Part shown: positions 23,901 to 31,870 of the stretch, one piece after another
How the letters are laid out: each line of letters starts with the position of its first letter
Position numbering within the stretch: position 1 is the stretch's first letter
Assembly (NCBI GenBank): GCA_002633005.1
Contig: NMRA01000145.1
Span: 1-42,525 of the forward strand
Origin: Phoronis australis
Lineage: Eukaryota > Phoronida > Phoronidae
Direction of reading: 5' to 3'
Length of the DNA: 42,525 nucleotides
Notes under the pieces: generated by a model
The model's input: the letters and a program-made list of their open reading frames with translations, nothing else
What the model was told of the DNA's origin: nothing
The model's database searches: none
Position numbers and translations under genes: made by a program

Positions 23901-26900
23901 ACTTGATTTGTGTATTGACTTAAACTGTATTCAGTATTACTGTTTCTGCTATTTTTGTATTAAATTGATAAATCTGTTTTTACAATTCCTACTAGTACCA
24001 GAAGTTCAGAACTACTACTGGAGTTTTCTGCTGATACGCCCATCTTTAGAAACTCTCAGTGGGTATACGTAAGGAAAAATTCCCACGGATTTGTCCAGGG
24101 AGTACATTTGGGAAAAAACTCATGTTTGTTCCATGAAACTGAGGAAGGTTTTATTGGTAATGGACACCAAAACCGGGCACCTGAAATCACAAATAAAATT
24201 CATTTGATTGTGTATAGCTGCATTTGATGTCTTGGTTTGTTTGCAAAAAAATTGCCTAACTGGTGTACTATAAGCCTGAGATTTTCCCTTAAAAGTTTAG
24301 CAAACGGTTAATTTTTACACTATTCTTTAATTATATCGTCTTACTGAGTGAACAACTGAAGTGTGCATTTTGGATTGGTGGCTCAAGTTTCTCTCCATTC
24401 CCTCAGACTCATATTTCCATGGGTCAGAGATATTAAAAACGACAAATTAAGTTTTGGTACGATATTTTAATAAGAAAAATGTCTCAAAATTCTCCAGTTA
24501 CGTGTATTACCAGACCATGGCTTCCAAGTATACGCCGAGGCGTATCTTGGAATTTAACTTTTTTGCCCAAAGTGATATTTCCCTAAGCCTTGTCCGCAGA
24601 TAACTTCGGTGGTGCTACTGCGACTGCTGCAGCTCTTATCAATATTATCGTCACTACTATTATCAATATCATTATTATGGCTAATTTCATTTTCGCTATA
24701 ATCACTGTTATGATTATAGTTATTTAATTATAACTATACTTCATTACAACTATCAAATTAAATATGATTGTGAATATATTATAGCTATTTAATTACAATA
24801 ACACTAGTCTTTATTATAGCTGTTTAATTATAACTATACTTTATTACAACTATCAAATAAAGTATGATTGTAAATATTTCATAGCTATTTAATTACAATT
24901 AGTAGTCTTTTTGTAGCTTTGAAATATAATTGTAACTGTTATTACTATTGCTTGTAATTTATTGTGCTGTTTTAATTTGTAAGTTATTCTGTCGCTGTGA
25001 AATGTTTCAGGTAAGTGTGGCAACAACTGTCTCAGCTTTCAAAGCAATTATCTGGCGTGGGAAGAGGATGGGATCGGACGGAGTTTTGTATTTCTGGCAC
25101 TACAGGGACTCTTGTACTTCGCCATCTTGTTTCTGCTGGAGTCTGACATATTGCGGCGAGTCGTGTACCTCTCGCAAAGAAGGAGCGTTCACGTACAACC
25201 AGAGGTCCTGACGCAAGTGAACGGGACTCTCAGCCCGAAGAGCTACGTTTCTCGTCAAGGCTCTATTACTAGCGAGGACACTGACGTGATTAATGAACGG
25301 AATCGCGTCCTAAATGAGAGTCCGGAGCTTGTCGGGTCGAGGTCAGACGTCATTGTTCTCAGAGATGTAACGCGGTATTTTGGACCACTCACCGCCGTCG
25401 ATCACATCAGCGTGGGAATCCCACGCAAGGAGTGTTTTGGTTTGTTAGGAGTTAATGGTGCGGGAAAGACGACAACTTTTAAGATGTTGACTGGTGATGA
25501 GTTCTTGTCCGAGGGCGATGCCTTTATGAACTCGTACAATATAAAGACTGACATCAAACGGGTAGGGAACTGACAATTATTCTATTCCAGTTTTTGGAAA
25601 CATTCACAGTTTGTTACATGTACATGACTTGTTGAATTCTTTCTGTATTTTGGTTGGTGACCATTGGTTGATATATTGATCCTCAGAGTATTTGGGCAGC
25701 AACGTAACATGCCTTAAAAGCTGTTTTTAAATTTGTTTTTCCTAATATTTTCAAAAAAATCTTCATCGGTACCATTTTTGTTGCTGCACTATTGTAGTCA
25801 GATGTTTTTCATCAGCTTCACTATTTGGTATTTTGTAGACTATTCATCAATACAACTTAACGCTTATCCAGATACAGTAGATTGTACTTATTTGTCGTTC
25901 AAGGTTGTGAAAATAATTGTATATGTCACCAAGATTTGTTATTTTTGGTTCCAGGTACAGCAGAGCCTTGGTTATTGCCCCCAGTTTGATGCACTAATTG
26001 ACCTGATGACGGTAAGAGAGACCCTTTACATGTTTGCCCGGTTACGCGGGGTCAAAGAGTGGCAGATAAGGAAGGCCGTCTGGGAGTTAGTACAAGCACT
26101 GCTGTTAGAGGAACATGTTGATAAACTGGCCAAAGACCTAAGGTAATTAAGATGGCAAAACTAAGACAATATGGCATATTTTACATGAAAACTAGGCAAT
26201 CGGACATCAATCCTACTGCATGAGGTGTTTACATACCCATACTGAGTAAGATGATGCGTAAGAGGAGGCAATGTGGCCTACTTGGATAAGTGTCCACTTC
26301 CTTTACTAAAGGTTGTGCCGGGGTTCAAATTTCACAGGGGCACACTGCTATACCCTTGAGTGAGGTCTCTATCTCCTCAGCTCAGTTTAATCAAATATTA
26401 ATAAAGCATGTTTCCAGGTGATCCATACAAGGAACCCTCTTGAGCGGCTTGTAGGTTTGTCACAACGTGTAGCAGACAGCCTGCAAATATTTTTTTAAGA
26501 TGGCATCGCAGTTATCAAACATCGCAGACTCTTTCCCCAGTCAATCGCATTTATCATACTAGTCAGGTATACGTAGAAGGACACAACGCTAAGCAGCAGG
26601 AGTCCACTAAGTGTTCACTAAGGGGCTCACTACTTCCTTTCTAACATTGCACTTTGCCTCTATTTCATCTCTTGTTGACTACATTGTCCATCGCTGGCTT
26701 CACTGTGGTGTAAATGATGAGTTACTTATTCCAATTAACCGTTTACTCTGTGTTCCATCAGCTTGATACCATATGTTGCCACAATGCATTTTTTTAAATA
26801 CATTCTCGATCACCTCAACTGCCCCCTCAATCATCTGATTTTAATACTATATGTGCGCAAGCAAAATCTATGTATTTTTGTATTTCAAATAAAATTTTTG

Positions 26901-27973
26901 ATAAAAATGAAACTTTCTTTTATTATGGATTTATTTATTTATTATTGTGATATTTAAAATGAGGGTGGCCTCTTCAGTGATAGCACTGCTTTCCAAGTAT
27001 GACAGTATATAGCTACACAAGTCAAAATTTTGCATTGGGTAATGATTAAGCTGTTTCATTGTATTTTATTTCTGTAGATGCTTCCTTATTGTATGCAGTT
27101 TTTTCTGTGATAACTTTCAGCGGTGGAAACAAACGTAAGCTGAGCACGGCCATAGCTCTGACAGGAGACCCACCGATTGTGTTCCTGGATGAGCCAAGCA
27201 CTGGCATGGACCCTGTGGCAAGGAGACACCTGTGGGACGTTCTGACCAAAGTACGGGCCAGCGGAAGGACACTGGTTCTTACCTCACACAGGTACTCTCA
27301 CTGGTATTATCTGTTAATTAACCAGCGGTACATTGTTTGGTAAAATTTATGGTTTGTTTGTCGATTTTTGCAAGGTGGCGGAGCTTGTGATAGGTCAACT
27401 GTAATTTGGTCAATAGTTAGATCAATTTTGCTCAAGTCATTTTTTCCATTTTCTTCTTTTTCCACTCAATTTACAAGTTAGTAAATAGTGCCTCATCTTT
27501 GATCAAGTCCTCGTTCACATTTCAGCATGGAGGAGTGTGAGGCGTTGTGCACACGCATCGCGATCATGGTAAACGGTGTGTTCAAATGTCTTGGCAGCAC
27601 GCAGCACCTGAAAAACAAGTTTGGTGATGGCTATACCATCATAGCCCGGGTCGGCTACCCCGAGGAGGGTGTTCCCCCAGATCTTGTGCCTTTGCAGAAC
27701 TTCATACAATCTCGCTTCCCTGAGAGTGAACTGAAGGACATTCATGAAGACCTGGTGCATTACCATGTTCCCAAGTCTGGGGTGAGTTGGGCCACTGTCT
27801 TTGGAGTGATGGAACGAGCTAAGACTGAGTACAACATCGAGGATTACTCCGTCAGTCAGACTACTCTGGAGCAGGTGTTTTTGAACTTTGCCCGAGCCCA
27901 AGTTCCCCCGTCAGAACATTCTCTGGGTTGCTGCAGTAAATGTTCTGTGTTTTGCCGGGGTCTGTGTCAGTGA
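2360..27973 (+). CDS. abca3: ABCA3-like full-size ABC lipid transporter, 18 coding exons
   Basis: Coding segments: 2360-2678 (or 3259-3577), 5999-6146, 8962-9095, 9262-9512, 11521-11758, 12386-12559, 13026-13481, 15771-15925, 16783-16938, 17383-17593, 18378-18627, 19296-19405, 20496-21479, 23558-23842, 25011-25561, 25955-26142, 27121-27291, 27526-27973. All introns are GT-AG and phases agree throughout, giving 5229 nt and 1742 residues plus stop; human ABCA3 is 1704. Order: N-terminal xLxxKN targeting motif (10-15), TM1, glycosylated ectodomain, TM2-6, NBD1 (Walker A 559-566, Q606, LSGGQ 658-662, Walker B D682/E683, H714), linker, TM7, second ectodomain, TM8-12, NBD2 (Walker A 1437-1444, Q1484, LSGGN 1536-1540, D1560/E1561, H1593). 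All catalytic residues are present in both NBDs, so it should hydrolyse ATP. ABCA3 loads phospholipid into lysosome-related organelles; that role here is inferred. SFGAS-TTMEEVF after NBD1 and SQTTLEQVF near the end favour ABCA3 over ABCA1/4. Confidence 0.95.
2940..3835. repeat. Tandem block, copy B (carries first coding exon)
   Basis: This is the second copy of the block at 2041-2938, offset by 899 bases. The N exactly at the junction and the allele-like divergence make it likely that two haplotypes were placed in series during assembly. A true recent tandem duplication is the alternative. Confidence 0.95.
3255..3577 (+). CDS. abca3: ABCA exon 1, copy B
   Basis: This is the second copy of the first coding exon, with its own TTTTCAG acceptor, ATG at 3259 and GTAAGA donor after 3577. 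It differs from copy A at three exonic bases: one silent (GAG/GAA) and two changing Lys to Asn ([15 protein letters not shown]). Splicing copy A to copy B would read GAA ATA TGA, an immediate stop, so only one copy can serve in any one transcript. Either copy joins exon 2 in frame. Confidence 0.85.
3836..5998 (+). other. ABCA intron 1 (remainder)
   Basis: This is non-coding, AT-rich sequence with a C run near 4201. The stretch at about 4838-5100 (containing CTTTTGTCTTTTGACTTTC) belongs to a repeat with an inverted relative near 15440-15735. I find no exon-like segment. Confidence 0.6.
5999..6146 (+). CDS. abca3: ABCA exon 2 (ectodomain 1)
   Basis: Acceptor CGTACAG, donor GTGTGT; enters in phase 1 and leaves in phase 2 (residues 107-155). 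It carries the sequon cluster [11 protein letters not shown], consistent with a lumenal, N-glycosylated loop, and ends IWYTLR, matching the YTLR/YTIR motif of ABCA3-type proteins. Confidence 0.9.
6147..8961 (+). other. ABCA intron 2
   Basis: A 2.8-kb intron. It contains a degenerate repeat pair at about 7560-7655 and 7722-7785, both running from GTTGCCAA to a CATGGTAA...GGTATTTT core, with a C run of ten just before the first. Nothing coding is evident; the short open frames are AT-rich and unrelated to known proteins. Confidence 0.6.
8962..9095 (+). CDS. abca3: ABCA exon 3 (ectodomain 1)
   Basis: Acceptor TTTTTCAG, donor GTTAGA. Phase from exon 2 fixes the frame to [13 protein letters not shown]...[10 protein letters not shown]...[13 protein letters not shown] (residues 156-200). 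This is not the frame of the local ATG at 8980. The PRE..D.YGGSPG-Y-REGF joint with exon 4 is characteristic of ABCA3-like ectodomains. Confidence 0.9.
9262..9512 (+). CDS. abca3: ABCA exon 4 (end of ectodomain 1, TM2)
   Basis: Acceptor TTTGCAG, donor GTCAGT, ends in phase 0 (to residue 284). It encodes [17 protein letters not shown] and a hydrophobic TM2 from about 246 to 270 ([19 protein letters not shown]), then the conserved [12 protein letters not shown] cytoplasmic turn that continues into exon 5. Confidence 0.92.
9513..11520 (+). other. ABCA intron 4 with dispersed repeat
   Basis: A 2.0-kb intron. From about 10660 to 11080 it holds a repeat copy that starts with a CCACATAT...ATATGTGG inverted repeat and GTCCGTCCGTCC, and carries CCCTAGTGGCAATTTTA. 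The same core recurs at 14280-14345 in intron 7. A C run lies at 10462. Confidence 0.6.
11521..11758 (+). CDS. abca3: ABCA exon 5 (TM3, TM4)
   Basis: Acceptor CTTCCACAG, donor GTAAGT, phase 0 in and phase 1 out (residues 285-363). It opens with [18 protein letters not shown], the conserved coupling segment after TM2, then two hydrophobic spans, [18 protein letters not shown] and [18 protein letters not shown]. Confidence 0.95.
12241..12380. repeat. Pyrimidine-rich low-complexity tract with one N
   Basis: About 120 bases of mostly C and T, including C(10) and several CCTCCCT units, lie just upstream of exon 6. Base 12290 is an unresolved N. It may serve as an extended polypyrimidine tract but could also be an unstable microsatellite. 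Confidence 0.7.
12386..12559 (+). CDS. abca3: ABCA exon 6 (TM5)
   Basis: Acceptor TTTTCAG, donor GTAATG, phase 1 in and out (residues 364-421). It has an alanine-rich start (ANAAAAAGG) leading into [13 protein letters not shown], then a second hydrophobic part, [20 protein letters not shown]. Confidence 0.94.
13026..13481 (+). CDS. abca3: ABCA exon 7 (TM6, start of NBD1, Walker A)
   Basis: Acceptor TTTTAG, donor GTAAGA, phase 1 in and out (residues 422-573). TM6 is [20 protein letters not shown], followed by [20 protein letters not shown], a segment very typical of ABCA3-type proteins. The NBD begins near residue 520 with [12 protein letters not shown] and reaches the Walker A GHNGAGKT at 559-566. 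Confidence 0.96.
13482..15770 (+). other. ABCA intron 7 with repeats
   Basis: A 2.3-kb intron. Contents: a second copy of the intron-4 repeat in about 13690-14530 (shared core GATC-GACTACCA...CCCTAGTGGCAATTTTA near 14280); a run of partly palindromic GTAAAGTAAT/ATTACTTTAC-like motifs at 14570-14760; a (TTGTTTA)n simple repeat of about four units at 15111-15146; and a repeat at 15440-15735 inverted relative to 4838-5100. Confidence 0.6.
15771..15925 (+). CDS. abca3: ABCA exon 8 (NBD1 Q-loop)
   Basis: Acceptor CTACTAG, donor GTAATG, phase 1 in and 0 out (residues 574-625). It encodes [10 protein letters not shown], the [16 protein letters not shown]-loop (Gln606) and [12 protein letters not shown], matching ABCA NBD1 closely. 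Confidence 0.95.
16583..16697 (+). pseudogene. Decayed partial duplicate of exon 9 start inside intron 8
   Basis: This segment and the next one (16698-16826) are diverged direct repeats that span the end of intron 8 and the first about 43 bases of exon 9. The upstream copy keeps an acceptor-like TTCTCAG (16650-16656) followed by CTAAAAGGTTTTGCC, against CTGAAAGGTTTCGCC in the real exon at 16783. It has an in-frame TAA at 16678-16680, a 3-base deletion, and stops matching after ATTGACC. It lacks the rest of the exon and any donor, so it cannot replace exon 9. Confidence 0.8.
16783..16938 (+). CDS. abca3: ABCA exon 9 (NBD1 signature)
   Basis: Acceptor GTTCTTAG, donor GTGACT, phase 0 at both ends (residues 626-677). 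It starts [17 protein letters not shown] and contains the ABC signature [17 protein letters not shown] (LSGGQ at 658-662). Confidence 0.95.
17383..17593 (+). CDS. abca3: ABCA exon 10 (NBD1 Walker B, D-loop, H-loop)
   Basis: Acceptor CCTTCCAG, donor GTAGGT, phase 0 in and 1 out (residues 678-747). It encodes [17 protein letters not shown] (Asp682, catalytic Glu683), the H-loop STHFMDEAD (His714), [10 protein letters not shown] and [14 protein letters not shown], all near-diagnostic of the ABCA3 group. Confidence 0.96.
18131..18209. repeat. Dispersed repeat, copy in ABCA intron 10
   Basis: TTACAGCAAAATTCTAATAA followed by AGAATG-CTTA and GTTAATTCCCCTTCA matches 38070-38147 in a UQCRC2 intron on the same strand of the window. 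The rest of intron 10 (17594-18377) holds nothing I recognise. Confidence 0.75.
18378..18627 (+). CDS. abca3: ABCA exon 11 (post-NBD1 regulatory segment)
   Basis: Acceptor TTTGCAG, donor GTAAGT, phase 1 in and 2 out (residues 748-830). It encodes [19 protein letters not shown] and closes with the family motif [15 protein letters not shown]. Confidence 0.95.
19296..19405 (+). CDS. abca3: ABCA exon 12 (linker), alternative donor at 19429
   Basis: Acceptor TCTTACAG. It encodes a polar linker between the halves ([13 protein letters not shown]...[12 protein letters not shown], residues 831-867). I chose the donor GTCAGT after 19405. A second GT after 19429 (GTCTAC, weaker) stays in frame and would add eight residues. 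Confidence 0.75.
20496..21479 (+). CDS. abca3: ABCA exon 13 (TM7, ectodomain 2, TM8-TM11)
   Basis: This is the largest exon, 984 nt, with acceptor GTTTCAG and donor GTGAGT. It encodes [21 protein letters not shown]7 ([18 protein letters not shown]), a second ectodomain of about 160 residues, and then TM8-TM11, including [20 protein letters not shown], the conserved [15 protein letters not shown] cytoplasmic loop and [18 protein letters not shown]. The ATG at 20453 lies in the intron. Confidence 0.95.
21480..23557 (+). other. ABCA intron 13
   Basis: A 2.1-kb intron. Fragments near 22590-22625 (GGATCTGATTACTGCATTGTCCC-like) resemble the repeat core in introns 4 and 7. No exon-like segment is visible. 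Confidence 0.5.
23558..23842 (+). CDS. abca3: ABCA exon 14 (TM11-TM12 region)
   Basis: Acceptor CGACAG, donor GTAAGT, phase 1 in and out (residues 1196-1290). It has a hydrophobic start ([14 protein letters not shown]), then the family-typical [18 protein letters not shown] and a cysteine-containing lumenal loop. Confidence 0.93.
24714..24913. repeat. Two 100-bp AT-rich tandem units in intron 14
   Basis: Units at 24714-24813 and 24814-24913 share TATTTAATTATAACTATACT, then TTACAACTATCAAAT and ATAGCTATTTAATTACAAT, at an offset of exactly 100 bases with about ten differences. Confidence 0.85.
25011..25561 (+). CDS. abca3: ABCA exon 15 (TM12, NBD2 Walker A)
   Basis: Acceptor AATGTTTCAG, donor GTAGGG, phase 1 in and 0 out (residues 1291-1474). 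It encodes [22 protein letters not shown]12 ([15 protein letters not shown]), a long basic/polar linker, then NBD2 from [19 protein letters not shown] to Walker A GVNGAGKT (1437-1444). The exon's first six bases are GTAAGT, themselves a perfect donor consensus. Confidence 0.94.
25955..26142 (+). CDS. abca3: ABCA exon 16 (NBD2 Q-loop)
   Basis: Acceptor GTTCCAG, donor GTAATT, phase 0 in and 2 out (residues 1475-1536). [19 protein letters not shown] contains Gln1484; [14 protein letters not shown] follows. Confidence 0.95.
26143..27120 (+). other. ABCA intron 16
   Basis: About 1 kb of intron in which I see no coding segment or clear repeat. The ATG at 27086, just upstream of exon 17, is intronic. 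Confidence 0.5.
27121..27291 (+). CDS. abca3: ABCA exon 17 (NBD2 signature, Walker B, H-loop)
   Basis: Acceptor AACTTTCAG, donor GTACTC, phase 2 in and out (residues 1537-1593). With the preceding Leu it forms [19 protein letters not shown], then [20 protein letters not shown] and VLTSH (His1593). Confidence 0.96.
27526..27973 (+). CDS. abca3: ABCA exon 18 (C-terminal domain and stop)
   Basis: Acceptor CATTTCAG. Runs [34 protein letters not shown] and [18 protein letters not shown] to TGA at 27971-27973. After the point where human ABCA3 nearly ends, this protein adds a short tail with [14 protein letters not shown], five cysteines within 14 residues. Confidence 0.95.
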
Positions 27974-28030
27974 GTTGTGCTGCTGAAGTTTGGCATGCTC
28001 TCTTGGACGGAATCAATTACACGACTGCAT

Positions 28031-28036
28031 AATACA
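28031..28036 (+). terminator. Candidate proximal poly(A) signal AATACA
   Basis: This weak variant hexamer lies about 60 bases after the stop codon and is followed by TGTTTGTCTGTCTGTTGATG, a good GU-rich downstream element. Use is inferred. Confidence 0.35.
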
Positions 28037-29440
28037 AAAATGTTTGTCTGTCTGTTGATGTAAATGCCTGTTCTAGTTATTTACATTCTTGATGTCGACA
28101 TTTCTTTATTGAAGCAGACAATTGGAAGACAATTATTTTAAGATGGAATTTTACTGTATATGTGGGTATTTAGGTCCATATGCCTGTATTCGAAACAATG
28201 TTTTTTTAAAGAAAATTTTTTACTCAAGTGTTAGACGTATAGGTGCATGTGCGCGACCTCCACGTATCGGTGCATTCAACTTTCCTTTGTATAATATGTG
28301 CATCTCTTTAATATGGTGGCTTTTGTCTGTTTGTCCATTCTCGGTATTTTTATTTAAAGCTGCAATCTGTCCTGTTTAGCCGTCACTTTAAACATATTTC
28401 TAGTTCTTAACCAAAGAGCAAAAGCCAACAACTAATCTACGGTGTACTCACGGGACTAATCCTTGTTAGGTCATGTGACTGGTCTACTCTTGAATGGAAT
28501 TTCTTGCTCAGATTTTGCAGTTCATGGTCTTGGTAGCAAAAAGCAAGTACTTTCATGGTAAGGACATTCTAGAGACGGATTTTCTAACAGTACAGTCCTA
28601 ATTTGATTTACGTTTTTAGCCCCCTAAAAAACGAGACATGCAGCAGCTGTTAATTTTACATGGAATACATCTCTGTCAACCATTTTGGTTACACGTAACA
28701 AGTTTTTGTCATATATTTGTGTGCGTAATTCTGGATATAGGCGCAGCTTCACATTGGACCTAAAAACTCACATATACAGTTATGGATTGGATTCGAACGT
28801 GTTCAATAATGCAAAACTATGCAGGTTTCGTTATCAATGCTTAAGGTTATGAGGACCCTAGAAAATATCCATATTTGGTTAACTTTGGGACATCATGTCT
28901 CGGAGATGTTACAGCATTTTTGAGATTTCATCTTGAACATTTTTGTCAAGTCAAATTTGGTCTTGTTCTTGATACCATTGTTTTGCTATGATTGTACCTT
29001 TCTTTTTTGCCATTTTTACTAAAAAAGACTGTCACATGGTTGCCCAATTTATGGCAGATTTGTGTTCGGACATTTTTCAAATTCTGCTGGCTTTTTAGTT
29101 TCAGGAAACATATACCTTCTGAGTTGAAATCTATATTTTTGTAAACATATAACTAAATACACAAACTCGTCAATTAAGTCCTACATAACCTTCCATGTAA
29201 CTTTTGTAGTGTTAACCACGGTAATGCTGAAAATTACACGAATTGCTTCATAATCTACTCAAACTCTGAAGCAAAGAAAAATACAAAATGGCCATGTCAG
29301 CCTTCTTTATCAGCAAAAATTTCTTGACATTGCAGAGCCACCAGGCTCCTTCTGCCAGGGAATGGTGACAATCTGATTTCCATGGAGAGAAAATTAAGAG
29401 TTTGCAAAACTTTTGATTTACAATTCTTACAACTCTTGAT

Positions 29441-29600
29441 AAACCAGATATGTGCAATACATGTGTGCCAATATACATGCAACTAGTCAAACCCATGACC
29501 AAAATTAATTCAAGGATTTGATCGGACACGAACTGTTTTGTCATTCATGTTTTTCCAATGAATTGTATGATGTTAATGACTTGTTCCAGTTGTTGTTGAA
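29441..29600. repeat. Dispersed repeat, first copy
   Basis: It contains ATATGTGCAATACATGTGTG, CAAACCCATGACCAAAAT and TTGTTCCAG in the same order and orientation as 31764-31870. The intervening spacings differ, so this is a diverged pair rather than a recent copy. Confidence 0.75.
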
Positions 29601-30818
29601 TAAGATGTTGTTTTTTAAAACCATTGTTGCTTACAGTTTGTGGTTTATGAAGACACCTGGGTGTGGATGGTGTATAAGTGGGGGTCACTTTCTGCAGATC
29701 ATTTGCTAAGTATTTTTCGGTTTTCAACAAGCAGGTAATTGCTTTTCTGAGCATGAGAAAACTCCTACTTTACGTTAACATTTTTGGTTTTGTTACCCCA
29801 ACGGGTAAGTGAGCCAAAGTTGGACTGTGACTCATCCGTCCCAATCAAGTCACAAGTTTCACAAATTAATGCTGATGGCTTGCCGTAATACTGATCAAAA
29901 ACCAATTCACTAATTTCTCTGATAATGTATTTGATTTAAAAATTCAAAGAGGGATACTATTTATTTTTCAACTGGTGTGTATGACCGCAGTTATCTTATC
30001 CAGACAACCCCATTGAGAGCGACTAGCTCACTTCAATCCGTGACGGTGCCATCAAGCCTTTGATGTGAAGAGAAATTTGCTGGATACTCTGGTGTAAACA
30101 GTGCACGCTTTCTTGTCCACTTGCGTGCAAATCCTGTTAGTGTAAGATTTGTCTAATGGAGGCTGTCATAGAACCTTTACTGGATGGTTCTGAAAACATT
30201 ACCTCATGACATGAGCATTTCCCGATGTTTTCAATGTAGCTCCAAATGATTTTTTCTGTTGTCCCACCATTGCCAATAGATGGCAACCTTTGTCAAGAAG
30301 TGAGCACGAAAAATATGGCTTCGTCCTTTTAGTTTTAGGACGACTTTTTTGTTAATGTGTAAATTGTTTGCTCACTCAAATACACATATGAACCAATAAG
30401 AACTGAAATACACTCAACCCCAGAGGTCCCATAGTTGGGCTCGTTGTTCATTGAAAACTTGAGGTTGGTCTAGGTGAAAGCTTGGTGTATGTGATATGAA
30501 ACATCTAGTGAATGCATTTATTACAAGATCAGCTATTTGTGAACCCGGATTGGCGCGATTATATTTTAGTATTTTGTTGACCACTTATTGTATTTGATTT
30601 GATAAACTGATTTCAGTTTTTATTTATTCTAATAGGAGCGACTTGTTGAAGTTTCACACACAGTTATGTTTTAGTGGATCCCTATCTACCATTTTTCAGT
30701 AGGAGTCTTGCCCGGAATAGTTCTGCTTTGTGCGAAGCAGTTGTTCAGGCTAGAATAGCCAGTTGCCTAAGGACCACTTAAGATAAAAATATAGAAATTG
30801 TTTTTATAATTGTTTAAA

Positions 30819-30824
30819 AATAAA
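30819..30824 (+). terminator. Candidate distal poly(A) signal AATAAA
   Basis: This is the first canonical AATAAA I find after the ABCA stop, followed by the GU-rich TGTTAGTTGTTTTCTGGTGT at 30840-30859. Use would imply a 3'UTR of about 2.85 kb. Confidence 0.35.
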
Positions 30825-31763
30825 CACATTTAGTTTAATATGTTAGTTGTTTTCTGGTGTTACATACATTGCTGTGCACAAATTTCTCCCACTCCAGACA
30901 CTTAAAGGATAACAAACCTGGTTTTGGCCTCTTAACAGATACTAAAAATGGCTTTCCTATCCAGTTCTCTGAAACAAAATAATGCTCTATAATCCTCGAG
31001 AACCCTCAAGTCTTGAGGAAACTTTGAAAACTCCTTTCAAAGTTTGGCAAGCATGACTTATGCTTTTAGCAAGTTATACTGCAACTGTGGGAAAAGACCA
31101 CCCACCAAGGACCATAATGTCCATTTTTGGGACAGGTATGGGTTTTTAGTTGAGTCCTGCTTTTATGTCTCAAGACTGGTGCCAATGATGAATTAGCAGG
31201 CCAGAGAATGAGGAATGATTGAAATCCTCAAAGCAGGGTTTTGTGTCCTTGTAAGGGAGGCGAACCCATAATGGAAGGAGGTTGCCTGAATGATGATAGG
31301 GTCTTCAACTGAAAAGGTATTTGAGCAGTATGCCTTTTACATTAAGGAACCCCTCCAAGAGGGGGGCACTCTGTTGGGAGGCCCAGCCTGGGGCAATTGC
31401 ATCTTTGCACCCTAAAATTCAGCACTGTCCACTGTTCAAAAGTGGAAGTGTTCAAGTAAAGCACAGCGCAGGGGCAGATCCAAGAATTTGAGTTGGTGGG
31501 GGGCAGGTCAGAGTATTAGCCAGGATTTAACCTGTGACACATTCGCACTCCCGAACTGCCAAATGGAATCTGGGAGAAATTTTGGGGGGGCCATGGCTCC
31601 CCCGCCCCCTTCTAAAGTCGCCACTGCAGCACCCATGAGCCGCCAAAGTTGAAAATGTTCCAAAAACAATAAACCACCATCGATCAGCATCGAAAGGTAA
31701 CAGTGAAGGTCACTATTCATGAATTACCCAACAGCAGTATTCCCTAATGAACTCTTGAGAAAC

Positions 31764-31870
31764 TCAATATGTGCAATACACGTGTGCCAATGTAACTTGT
31801 TAAACCCATGACCAAAATCAGTTCAGTTCTATGAACTGTGTGTTGTAAAAAATTTGTTCCAGCAGTTGAT
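31764..31870. repeat. Dispersed repeat, second copy
   Basis: It contains ATATGTGCAATACACGTGTG, TAAACCCATGACCAAAAT and TTTGTTCCAGCAGTTG, paralleling 29441-29600. Confidence 0.75.

Noticed and set aside
27515-27901. 128-codon minus-strand frame over the last ABCA exon
   Set aside because: It is a shadow of the coding strand, with no independent support.
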